DNA from: Ligustrum vulgare | Lineage: Eukaryota; Streptophyta; Magnoliopsida; Lamiales; Oleaceae | Reading direction: 5' to 3' | Assembly (NCBI GenBank): GCA_963555705.1 | Contig: OY743180.1 | Span: 42,254,129 to 42,318,128 of the forward strand | DNA length: 64,000 nucleotides | Shown: one piece after another, positions 27,801-37,585 of the stretch | How the letters are laid out: each line of letters opens with the position of its first letter | Numbering within the stretch: the first letter of the stretch is position 1 | Position numbers and translations under genes: made by a program | The notes under the pieces: generated by a model | What the model was told of the DNA's origin: nothing | Database searches by the model: none | Seen by the model: the letters and a program-made list of their open reading frames with translations, nothing else

Positions 27801-30800
27801 TGATGATCGGAACGGTCGACAAGAATTTGGAGCCGCACAGAGAGGAATTCTTAGGGTTTTAAGGAAAATGAAATAGAATTTGACTTAACGTGTCCAGCTA
27901 AAAGTACGGGCAGCCCAAACAATTCCATGCAAAGCATGGAGTTTGGATTCCGGAACTTAACAATTAACACCAAAATACAGCGTTTGAGAAGTACCTTCGA
28001 GCTTCAACTCAACAAACAAATCGACAATCAACTTCTTCCGTTATCCTCTAATGCAACAAATTTTCCTTCAAAGAGGAAAAAATGAGAGAGATCAAATTTT
28101 GGAGAACCAAAAATAGATTAAAAATATGAAAAAACGAATCAATACCTACAAAATAAATGAAGAACACGAAAACTCCATCAATCAGCCGGGATCGGCACAA
28201 GAACGATGATGATCAGAACGGTCAACTGTCCTTCAAAGAGGAAAAAATGAGTGAGATGGAATTTTGGAGAACCCAAAAATAAATTAAAAGTATGAAAAAA
28301 CGAATCAATTCCTACAAATTAAACGAAGAACGCGAAAACTCCAGCAATCAGCAGGGATCGGCACAAGAACGATGATGATCGGAACGGTCGACAAGAATTC
28401 GGAGCCGCACAGAGAGGAATTCTTAGGGTTTTAAGGAAAATGAAATAGAATTTGACATAACGTGTCCAGCTAAAAGTACGGGCAGCCCAAACAATTCCAT
28501 GCAAAGCATGGAGTTTGGATTCTGAAACTTAACAGTTAACACCAAAATACAGCGTTTGAGAAGTCCCTTCGAGCTTCAACTCAACAAACAAATCGACAAT
28601 CAACTTCTTCCGTTATCCTCTAATGCAGCAAATTTTCCTTCAAAGAGGAAAAAATGAGAGAGATCGAATTTTGGAGAACCAAAAATAGATTAAAAATATG
28701 AAAAAACGAATCAATACCTACAAAATAAATGAAGAACACGAAAACTCCATCAATCAGCCGGGATCGGCACAAGAACGATGATGATGAGAACGGTCGACTG
28801 TCCTTCAAAGAGGAAAAAATGAGTGAGATGGAATTTTGGAGAACAAAAAATAAATTAAAAGTATGAAAAAACGAATCAATTCCTACAAAATAAATGAAGA
28901 ACGCGAAAACTCCAGCAATCAGCAGGGATCGGCACAAGAACGATGATGATCGGAACGGTCGACAAGAATTTGGAGCCGCACAGAGAGGAATTCTTAGGGT
29001 TTTAAGGAAAATGAAATAGAATTTGACTTAACGTGTCCAGCTAAAAGTACGGGCAGCCCAAACAATTCCATGCAAAGCATGGAGTTTGGATTCCGGAACT
29101 TAACAATTAACACCAAAATACAGCGTTTGAGAAGTACCTTCGAGCTTCAACTCAACAAACAAATCGACAATCAACTTCTTCCGTTATCCTCTAATGCAAC
29201 AAATTTTCCTTCAAAGAGGAAAAAATGAGAGAGATCAAATTTTGGAGAACCAAAAATAGATTAAAAATATGAAAAAACGAATCAATACCTACAAAATAAA
29301 TGAAGAACACGAAAACTCCATCAATCAGCCGGGATCGGCACAAGAACGATGATGATCAGAACGGTCAACTGTCCTTCAAAGAGGAAAAAATGAGTGAGAT
29401 GGAATTTTGGAGAACCCAAAAATAAATTAAAAGTATGAAAAAACGAATCAATTCCTACAAATTAAACGAAGAACGCGAAAACTCCAGCAATCAGCAGGGA
29501 TCGGCACAAGAACGATGATGATCGGAACGGTCGACAAGAATTCGGAGCCGCACAGAGAGGAATTCTTAGGGTTTTAAGGAAAATGAAATAGAATTTGACA
29601 TAACGTGTCCAGCTAAAAGTACGGGCAGCCCAAACAATTCCATGCAAAGCATGGAGTTTGGATTCTGAAACTTAACAGTTAACACCAAAATACAGCGTTT
29701 GAGAAGTCCCTTCGAGCTTCAACTCAACAAACAAATCGACAATCAACTTCTTCCGTTATCCTCTAATGCAGCAAATTTTCCTTCAAAGAGGAAAAAATGA
29801 GAGAGATCGAATTTTGGAGAACCAAAAATAGATTAAAAATATGAAAAAACGAATCAATACCTACAAAATAAATGAAGAACACGAAAACTCCATCAATCAG
29901 CCGGGATCGGCACAAGAACGATGATGATGAGAACGGTCGACTGTCCTTCAAAGAGGAAAAAATGAGTGAGATGGAATTTTGGAGAACCAAAAATAAATTA
30001 AAAGTATGAAAAAACGAATCAATTCCTACAAAATAAATGAAGAACGCGAAAACTCCAGCAATCAGCAGGGATCGGCACAAGAACGATGATGATCGGAACG
30101 GTCGACAAGAATTCGGAGCCGCACAGAGAGGACTTCTTAGGGTTTTAAGGAAAATGAAATAGAATTTGACATAACGTGTCCAGCTAAAAGTTCGGGCAGC
30201 CCAAACAATTCCATGCAAAGCATGGAGTTTGGATTCCGAAACTTAACAGTTAACACCAAAATACAGCGTTTGAGAAGTACCTTCGAGCTTCAACTCAACA
30301 AACAAATCGACAATCAACTTCTTCCGTTATCCTCTAATGCAACAAATTTTCCTTCAAAGAGGAAAAAATGAGAGAGATCGAATTTCGGAGAACCAAAAAT
30401 AGATTAAAAATATGAAAAAACGAATCAATACCTACAAAATAAATGAAGAACACGAAAACTCCATCAATCAGTCGGGATCGGCACAAGAACGATGATGATC
30501 AGAACGGTCGACTGTCCTTCAAAGAGGAAAAAATGAGTGAGATGGAATTTTGGAGAACCAAAAATAAATTAAAAGTATGAAAAAAGGAATCAATTCCTAC
30601 AAAATAAATGAAGAACGCGAAAACTCCAGCAATCAGCAGGGATCGGCACAAGAACGATGATGATCGGAACGGTCGACAAGAATTCGGAGCCGCACAGAGA
30701 GGAATTCTTAGGGTTTTAAGGAAAATGAAATAGAATTTGACATAACGTGTCCAGCTAAAAGTACGGGCAGCCCAAACAATTCCATGCAAAGCATGGAGTT

Positions 30801-30921
30801 TGGATTCCGGAACTTAACAATTAACACCAAAATACAGCGTTTGAGAAGTACCTTCGAGCTTCAACTCAACAAACAAATCGACAATCAACTTCTTCTGTTA
30901 TCCTCTAATGCAACAAATTTT

Positions 30922-31327
30922 CCTTCAAAGAGGAAAAAAGGAGAGAGATCGAATTTTGGAGAACCAAAAAAAAATTAAAAGTATGAAAAAACGAATCAAT
31001 TCCTACAAAATAAATGAAGAACGCGAAAACTCCAGCAATCCGCAGGGATCGGCACAAGAACGATGATGATCGGAACGGTCGACAAGAATTCGGAGCCGCA
31101 CAGAGAGGAATTCTTAGGGTTTTAAGGAAAATGAAATAGAATTTGACTTAACGTGTCCAGCTAAAAGTACGGGCAGCCCAAACAATTCCATGCAAAGCAT
31201 GGAGTTTGGATTCCGGAACTTAACAATTAACACCAAAATACAGCATTTGAGAAGTACCTTCGAGCTTCAACTCAACAAACAAATCGACAATCAACTTCTT
31301 CCGTTATCCTCTAATGCAACAAATTTT
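30922..31327. repeat. Contracted satellite monomer with one subrepeat
   Basis: Monomer starts lie at 30922 and 31328, 406 bp apart, exactly one 165-bp subrepeat short. The single remaining subrepeat begins like A (GGAGAGAGATCG) and continues like B (AATTAAAAGTATG, then AATCAATTCC). It is thus a hybrid formed by recombination within the duplicated segment, the reciprocal kind of event to the 738-bp unit. Confidence 0.9.
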
Positions 31328-32818
31328 CCTTCAAAGAGGAAAAAAGGAGAGAGATCGAATTTCGGAGAACCAAAAATAGATTAAAAATATGAAAAAACGA
31401 ATCAATACCTACAAAATAAATGAAGAACACGAAAACTCCATCAATCAGCCGGGATCGGCACAAGAACGATGATGATGAGAACGGTCGACTGTCCTTCAAA
31501 GAGGAAAAAATGAGTGAGATGGAATTTTGGAGAACAAAAAATAAATTAAAAGTATGAAAAAACGAATCAATTCCTACAAAATAAATGAAGAACGCGAAAA
31601 CTCCAGCAATCAGCAGGGATCGGCACAAGAACGATGATGATCGGAACGGTCGACAAGAATTCGGAGCCGCACAGAGAGGACTTCTTAGGGTTTTAAGGAA
31701 AATCAAATAGAATTTGACATAACGTGTCCAGCTAAAAGTACGGGCAGCCCAAACAATTCCATGCAAAGCATGGAGTTTGGATTCCGGAACTTAACAGTTA
31801 ACACCAAAATACAGCGTTTGAGAAGTACCTTCGAGCTTCAACTCAACAAACAAATCGACAATCAACTTCTTCCGTTATCCTCTAATGCAACAAATTGTCC
31901 TTCAAAGAGGAAAAAATGAGAGAGATCGAATTTCGGAGAACCAAAAATAGATTAAAAATATGAAAAAACGAATCAATACCTACAAAATAAAAGAAGAACA
32001 CGAAAACTCCATCAATCAGCCGGGATCGGCACAAGAACGATGATGATGAGAACGGTCGACTGTCCTTCAAAGAGGAAAAAATGAGTGAGATGGAATTTTG
32101 GAGAACCAAAAAAAATTAAAAGTATGAAAAAACGAATCAATTCCTACAAAATAAATGAAGAACGCGAAAACTCCAGCAATCCGCAGGGATCGGCACAAGA
32201 ACGATGATGATCGGAACGGTCGACAAGAATTCGGAGCCGCACAGAGAGGAATTCTTAGGGTTTTAAGGAAAATGAAATAGAATTTGACTTAACGTGTCCA
32301 GCTAAAAGTACGGGCAGCCCAAACAATTCCATGCAAAGCATGGAGTTTGGATTCCGGAACTTAACAATTAACACCAAAATACAGCGTTTGAGAAGTACCT
32401 TCGAGCTTCAACTCAACAAACAAATCGACAATCAACTTCTTCCGTTATCCTCTAATGCAACAAATTTTCCTTCAAAGAGGAAAAAAGGAGAGAGATCGAA
32501 TTTCGGAGAACCAAAAATAGATTAAAAATATGAAAAAACGAATCAATACCTACAAAATAAATGAAGAACACGAAAACTCCATCAATCAGCCGGGATCGGC
32601 ACAAGAACGATGATGATGAGAACGGTCGACTGTCCTTCAAAGAGGAAAAAATGAGTGAGATGGAATTTTGGAGAACAAAAAATAAATTAAAAGTATGAAA
32701 AAACGAATCAATTCCTACAAAATAAATGAAGAACGCGAAAACTCCAGCAATCAGCAGGGATCGGCACAAGAACGATGATGATCGGAACGGTCGACAAGAA
32801 TTCGGAGCCGCACAGAGA

Positions 32819-32823
32819 GGACT
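32819..32823. repeat. Target-site duplication GGACT, left copy (outer element)
   Basis: GGACT precedes the element and is repeated at 51183-51187 after it. Five-base duplications are typical of LTR retrotransposon integration. Confidence 0.9.
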
Positions 32824-33469
32824 TGTAGCGCCCCGAGTTCCGTATACCCGATTCACTACGTCATTTTCTGTCTAAATTTTTTCGAATAATATTTTTGCGG
32901 AAGAAATAATTAAAATTCATTTTTGGCAACATTAAATAAACTGTAATGGCCGCTAAAATTGAAAACATTTATGAAACCATTTGAAATAGTAAATCGAACC
33001 ATTAATATTGTAAAGAAATTGCCAATATCATAATTTCTCAAATAAATGAACTTCTCTAAATTATTCGATTATTTGGAAAATACGGAAATCATTAACGTCA
33101 AACTTTCAACCGTTCAACGATTATTGCCACCATCATTCATCGCTCGCCACCGTCTCCGAAATCTGCAAAACTGTTAAAAGTAGGGTGAGTATTTCATGGG
33201 GGAAATACTCAGTAGACTCATCGCAAATTAATTTAATTTATAAGATGATTAAACACATAAATCCCGGCTCTTTATAAAACGGGCATTGATAGAGCTTCTT
33301 TATAAAACGGCTCTTGATAAAACTCATATTGTGCATTACAGCACGGGACATATTTTGCAAATCATAGGCTCTTTGAAAATAGCTCTTTGAAAACCATATA
33401 CTTATAAAAATATTTTAATTATGCCAAGCATAATTTCTTTTGAAAGCATAACATAAGATATGATTGAAA

Positions 33470-33856
33470 TCCTCATAAACATAAATAGACACAAGAACTT
33501 TACCGAACTTAGGTGGCAAGAATTCTTATGCAGTAAAATCATAATAACAGTAAGTTTTCATCATAACATAGGATAATATCGAAATCCTCATAAACATAAA
33601 TAGACACAAGAACTTTACCGAACTTAGGTGGTAAGAATTCTTATGTAGTAAGTATACCAAGCATAATTTTCTGAAATTCATAGGGATCAATTGCATCATA
33701 ACATAAGATAGGATCGAAATCCTCATAAACATATGCGACAGGAATTTTACCGAACTTAGGTGGTAAATCCTCATAAACATATGGAAAGATAGGAATTTTT
33801 CCGAACTTCGTGGCAAATCCTCATAAACATAGGAGACACAAGAATGTTACCGAACT
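33470..33856. repeat. Degenerate tandem repeats in outer LTR
   Basis: About five degenerate copies of a unit with ATCCTCATAAACATA, then ACACAAGAATTTTACC and GAACTTAGGTGG, at unequal spacing (about 50-140 bp). The nested insertion lies at the edge of the last copy. The same block occurs at 48590-48976, and one related copy lies in the nested LTR near 34211. Confidence 0.7.
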
Positions 33857-33861
33857 TAGGT
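33857..33861. repeat. Target-site duplication TAGGT, left copy (nested element)
   Basis: TAGGT before the nested element is repeated at 42458-42462. The uninterrupted LTR at 48977-48981 has a single TAGGT, confirming the empty site. Confidence 0.95.
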
Positions 33862-34385
33862 TGTGACGACCCGAATTCTCGACCATTCGAGTGCCACTAA
33901 AAGTGACTCATATCATATTATCGAGACTTAAATAGTAATGTAAAATTATTCAAAAGAATAATTAGAATCCCATAATTTTATTTGTGAATAAAAATAGAAC
34001 ATAATTTTCTTACATAAAGTTCAACATAATTATCTCATCAATCTTAACCACTTTTGCCACTTCCATGTTGATCGCCTCGAACCTTCAATTATCTGAAAAT
34101 GGTAAATATCGTGGAGTGAGATTTATAAAATCCCAGTAAGTATACCAAGCATAAATTTTCTTTTGAAAGCATATGGATCATTTTCATCATAACATAGGAT
34201 AGGATCAAAATACTCATAAACATAGGGAGACACAAGAATTTTACCGAACTTAAATGGCAAGAATTCTTATGTGTAGCGCTACTAAACTCCGGTCCCCTTA
34301 GCATAATCATAAACATATCATATGGAACCCATAACAATCTTGTGAGATTGATTTCATAGCAATGATCCAAACATTTTCATAAAAA

Positions 34386-34785
34386 CATAAGATATACTTA
34401 CTTGTCATAAAAACATACTTACTTTTCATAAAAACATAAGGTGTATTTACCTTTCATAAAAACATACTTACTTTTCATAAAAACATAAGATATACTTACT
34501 TGTCATAAAAACATACTTACTTTTCATAAAAACATAAGGTGTATTTACCTTTCATAAAAACATACTTACTTTTCATAAAAACATAAGATATACTTACTTG
34601 TCATAAAAACATACTTACTTTTCATAAAAACATAAGGTGTATTTACCTTTCATAAAAACATACTTACTTTTCATAAAAACATAAAATATACTTACTTGTC
34701 ATAAAAACATACTTACTTTTCATAAAAACATAAGGTGTATTTACCTTTCATAAAAACATACTTACTTTTCATAAAAACATAAAAT
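34386..34785. repeat. 98-bp tandem array in nested LTR, four copies
   Basis: CATAAGATATAC or CATAAAATATAC recurs at 34386, 34484, 34582, 34680 and 34778. Each unit is made of four roughly 25-bp pieces of CATAAAAACAT plus a TACTTAC or TTTACC block. On the minus strand each unit gives three GTAAGTA motifs and one GGTAAATA, all like 5' splice sites. The same array is at 41039-41438. Confidence 0.9.
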
Positions 34786-35021
34786 ATACTTACCTTTTAA
34801 AAGATTAAAATGAAGTGTAGTAGTAAATGGACCAAAACTTTCTTGACCACCTTGAATTTCTCTTACTTGTGGATTTTGTCAAGAGATTGGAAATAAGTGT
34901 ATATGTGTAGAGTTGTGTGTAAAAGAGATGGGTTTAAATAGATGTATAAAGTTGGCATATTGTAAACATAATCATTCAATTCTATTAATTTTAACACATC
35001 CTTTTCTTAAAGTAAAGCACC

Positions 35022-35508
35022 ATTCATATACTTTTCCATATTTATACAAATAATATGCTCTTCATGATTATATATAATGGAGTCTTATCAATCATTCATA
35101 TACTTTTCCATATTTATACAAATATTATGCTCTTCATGATTATATATAATGGAGTCTTATCAATCATTCATATACTTTTCCATATTTATACAAATATTAT
35201 GCTCTTCATGATTATATATAATGGAGTATATAAATCATTCATATACTTTTCCATATTTATACAAATATTATGCTCTTCATGATTATATATAATGGAGTAT
35301 ATAAATCATTCATATACTTTTCCATATTTATACAAATATTATGCTCTTCATGATTACATATAATGGAGTCTTATCAATCATTCATATACTTTTCCATATT
35401 TATACAAATATTATGCTCTTCATGATTATATATAATGGAGTATATAAATCATTCATATACTTTTCCATATTTATACAAATATTATGCTCTTCATGATTAC
35501 ATATAATG
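35022..35508. repeat. 71/72-bp tandem array in nested LTR, seven copies
   Basis: ATTCATATACTTTTCC recurs at 35022, 35094, 35166, 35237, 35308, 35380 and 35451. Units end in either GGAGTCTTATCAATC or GGAGTATATAAATC, giving the two lengths. The plus-strand 75-codon frame here is only the repeat translated. Copied at 41675-42161. Confidence 0.9.
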
Positions 35509-35804
35509 TAACCTCCCATGCTTGCATATATTTTCTTAATTTCAATAATAAAAGTAATTTTTGTATAAATAAATATTGGGATAACATTGAATTAAGTACT
35601 TGGACTTAATATACTTTAAATCAAGAGAATGGAGATATTTTTAGAAATTCGGAATTTAATTTAAAATCGAACGATCTCGATTATTTCTTGACTTGGCTAT
35701 ACGAATACGTCGTGGCGTTAACTTAATAAAAATGGGTGAAATAGTAGCGACACGATTTTCTATTAAAATAATTATTAATCGCGTAAAAATTCTTGGTCGC
35801 TACA

Positions 35805-35820
35805 AACTTACCCCCTTAAA
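35805..35820 (-). other. Polypurine tract of the nested element
   Basis: The minus strand reads TTTAAGGGGGTAAGTT and abuts the 3' LTR, the position where plus-strand DNA synthesis is primed. Confidence 0.85.
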
Positions 35821-35898
35821 ATAATTTCGTCCTCGAAATTAATCTTACTTGATCTTATGATTTCTGAACACTTAATCAGAATCTCTTCTTCTTCTTCT
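35808..35898 (-). pseudogene. Possible C-terminal remnant of a Gypsy-type polyprotein
   Basis: A minus-strand frame, open for about 30 codons, ends INFEDEIILRG-stop over the polypurine tract. Acidic tails ending just at the polypurine tract are common in Gypsy (chromovirus-like) polyproteins. The outer element has FNFEDEIILRG-stop at the matching place (44667-44702). Rest of pol is missing. Short, so tentative. Confidence 0.35.
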
Positions 35899-36736
35899 TA
35901 TGTAGCATCATCGCTACCATATTTAACCCAACCATATTTAACCCACTGGACTTTGACTAAATGCATCAATTTGTTTTCTTAAGACATGGACTTTTCTATC
36001 AATAATAGACATATGTCTACTCATAAATTCTTCTGAATCAAAATGAAAATTTCCAATCGTATGTGATATTTCATCATATCTTGTAGTATTCATGTAACTT
36101 GTCATTTATTATCGTATCATGTGACCTCAAATATTCGTATTAATATCTCTAAAATTTCAATAAATCTTTACTAACATATCATACCATAATAATTTGTCAT
36201 TTCTTCTTATCACCAAATATCTCAAAATAATTAAAACGATTACCTGAATATTCTCTATGTAATATACCCAAACATGTTATTCACATATCAACATAATCAT
36301 CAGTTTATCTTTCCAATATTTGTAACCCAAAATTTCTGCAAAATTCAATAAACAAATATCTCCCAAATAATTAAAATTCTTAACTCAAATATCATAACAT
36401 TTCCCGTAAGGTATTCCTTTCACTTGCACAAACTTATTAATCCTGATTCAATACAGTCCTTATTTCACTTTCACGTATCCCCGTATTATTTCTATACCTT
36501 GATTATTATATCAAAATATCAGTACCCAAAATCCAAGAAAATATTCCATATCTCAAATCTCGTCATCATCAAATCTTCCTTTTATCAAGAAAGTAAACGG
36601 CGCATAAACTCTTGTTCCCTCTTTTCCATTATTCTATTCCGCGCTTTCTTGCTGGAATCAATATCACGCGGATTCCCTCCGATCCTTAATGCTTTTAAAT
36701 AGTTCATGCTGGGAAGAGGTTAGATCCATCAAAAAC
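35899..36736 (+). other. AT-rich upstream region of the nested zinc-finger gene
   Basis: No convincing gene; the 92-codon frame at 36424-36702 is not kept in the homologous region of the outer element (44703-45247). The last 120 bp are best conserved between the two elements (CGCGCTTTCTTGCTGG, ATCACGCGGATTC), as expected for a core promoter. Confidence 0.5.
36693..36702 (+). promoter_or_regulatory. TATA-like box of the nested zinc-finger gene
   Basis: TTTTAAATAG 35 bases before the ATG at 36737. The same box is at 45207-45216 in the outer copy, and TTTAAATAG also precedes LOG, suggesting each gene has its own promoter. Confidence 0.45.
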
Positions 36737-37288
36737 ATGGATATCATTCTTACAAACATTCGCAAGTATTATTCCAGTCTTCCAATGAATGATCTGAGGA
36801 AAATTTATCGAATAAGACTCGAAAGATTGAGGTTGCTGATGGCTCATGGTGTTTCAGAAGATGTTCGCTGGTTGATCGAAGCAAAGGTTCGACTATCTGG
36901 TGAATTACCTATGACATTTCCAAAGCACATGCCTGGTTTAGGCAAAAGCACCTTCGCAAAGAAACGAAGAGCAAAAAGGCTGAATGGTTGCTACAAATGT
37001 GCTCGTTGGAACTGTGATACTCGTTGCAAAACAGTAGGATATTCTTCTACTAATCGGGATGATAAAATCAAATTCATAAAGGGTGGACTGAGTAAGGAGT
37101 CTTTGGATGATATTCGACTGACTCTTGAGACGCACCCAAGTGGTTATGTGCAACGTGAACTTCTCTCCTTATACGCTCAGTTTAACGAGGACAAAAATCG
37201 TTATAGTCTCCAAAATATAATAGCAAAAGATCCTGTTTGCCAGTCTGTTTTACAAAATGAGGCTTCTGGCAGTTCAACAATGATATAA
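36737..37288 (+). CDS. C4 zinc-finger protein, betaflexivirid nucleic-acid-binding-protein-like (nested element)
   Basis: 183 aa, intronless. An in-frame ATG lies 16 codons upstream (36689), but 36737 is preferred because the outer copy starts at the same MDIIL and the TATA-like box lies just upstream. Residues 1-60 are probably helical and charged. At 68-81 comes GLGKSTFAKKRRAK, a basic patch, followed by a C-X2-C-X4-C-X3-C finger (Cys 85, 88, 93, 97), then DDKIKFIKGG (108-117) and an acidic, hydrophilic C-terminus. The order GKS-basic patch, C4 finger, F-I-x-x-G is that of the small nucleic-acid-binding proteins of carlaviruses and vitiviruses, which bind RNA or DNA and often suppress silencing; here it has an extra N-terminal domain. 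Homology is inferred from pattern only. It lies antisense to its retroelement, 297 bp before LOG. A zinc-knuckle protein of plant origin is the alternative. Confidence 0.7.
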   Translation: MDIILTNIRKYYSSLPMNDLRKIYRIRLERLRLLMAHGVSEDVRWLIEAKVRLSGELPMTFPKHMPGLGKSTFAKKRRAKRLNGCYKCARWNCDTRCKTVGYSSTNRDDKIKFIKGGLSKESLDDIRLTLETHPSGYVQRELLSLYAQFNEDKNRYSLQNIIAKDPVCQSVLQNEASGSSTMI

Positions 37289-37585
37289 GGTAAATCTCTT
37301 GATACACATTTAAAATACTTTGCTGTTTTCTTTCACGCGTTTTGGAAATAAAATATATTTGCCTTTCTCGAGTTTTGATAAAGCTGGAAATAAATCACCG
37401 AAAGGTGATATCTTTGGTAAAACAGTCAAAAGTTGGCCGATTTTGTCAAAAGTAAATCTTTACTTTTTCATAATCAATCAAAAACAGTAAATTTTTTTCG
37501 GCTTTAAATAGCCAAACATATTTCATAGTTCAGGCATCCCAAAATCACATCTTCTTCGTAAGTTTTCTCTTCTATACTATCAAAG
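37289..37585 (+). promoter_or_regulatory. Intergenic promoter region between zinc-finger gene and LOG
   Basis: 297 bp without a gene. It holds the inverted repeat AGTAAA-TC-TTTACT (37449-37462) and TTTAAATAG at 37503-37511 inside the palindrome-like GGCTTTAAATAGCC. The stretch from CGGCTTTAAATAG to the LOG ATG is almost unchanged in the outer element (46013-46099). A plausible core promoter and roughly 50-base leader for LOG. Confidence 0.45.

Larger units (their letters stand above)
1..32823. repeat. Satellite array, 571-bp monomer, left block
   Basis: About 57 head-to-tail monomers, recognised because landmark motifs such as CCTTCAAAGAGG and CCATGCAAAGCATGG return every 570-572 bp. Copies differ by scattered substitutions and one-base indels, often in A runs. 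The array enters from outside the window and is cut at 32823 by a retrotransposon. I see no gene in it. Minus-strand frames of 61-151 codons recur with the monomer but are hydrophobic, are broken in many copies by indels or stops and match nothing I know. Similarity is high enough for local blocks of several monomers to be nearly identical, meaning recent amplification. Chromosomal location (pericentromeric, subtelomeric or interstitial) cannot be read from the sequence. Confidence 0.97.
32824..33861 (-). mobile_element. Outer element 3' LTR, part 1 (interrupted)
   Basis: Matches 47944-48981 base for base apart from one difference noticed (A at 32912, G at 48032). It stops at the TAGGT target of the nested element. 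Its last 400 bp hold degenerate repeats. Confidence 0.93.
33862..35804 (-). mobile_element. Nested element 3' LTR, 1943 bp
   Basis: TGTGACGACCC to GGTCGCTACA. Same length as 40515-42457; differences seen only at 34049 (C, against A at 40702) and 34207 (A, against G at 40860). Contains a 98-bp and a 71/72-bp tandem array. Around 34211-34370 it is homologous to the outer LTR around 42463-42575. Confidence 0.95.

Noticed and set aside
1..32823. CRISPR array or rDNA spacer
   Set aside because: Units are long, contiguous and lack unique spacers; there is no rRNA sequence nearby and all context is plant-like.
35055..35282. 75-codon frame MLFMIIYNGV repeated
   Set aside because: A translation of the 71/72-bp tandem repeat with no other support.
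36424..36702. 92-codon plus-strand frame upstream of the zinc-finger gene
   Set aside because: Not conserved in the outer element, where the region has indels; it also overlaps the likely promoter.
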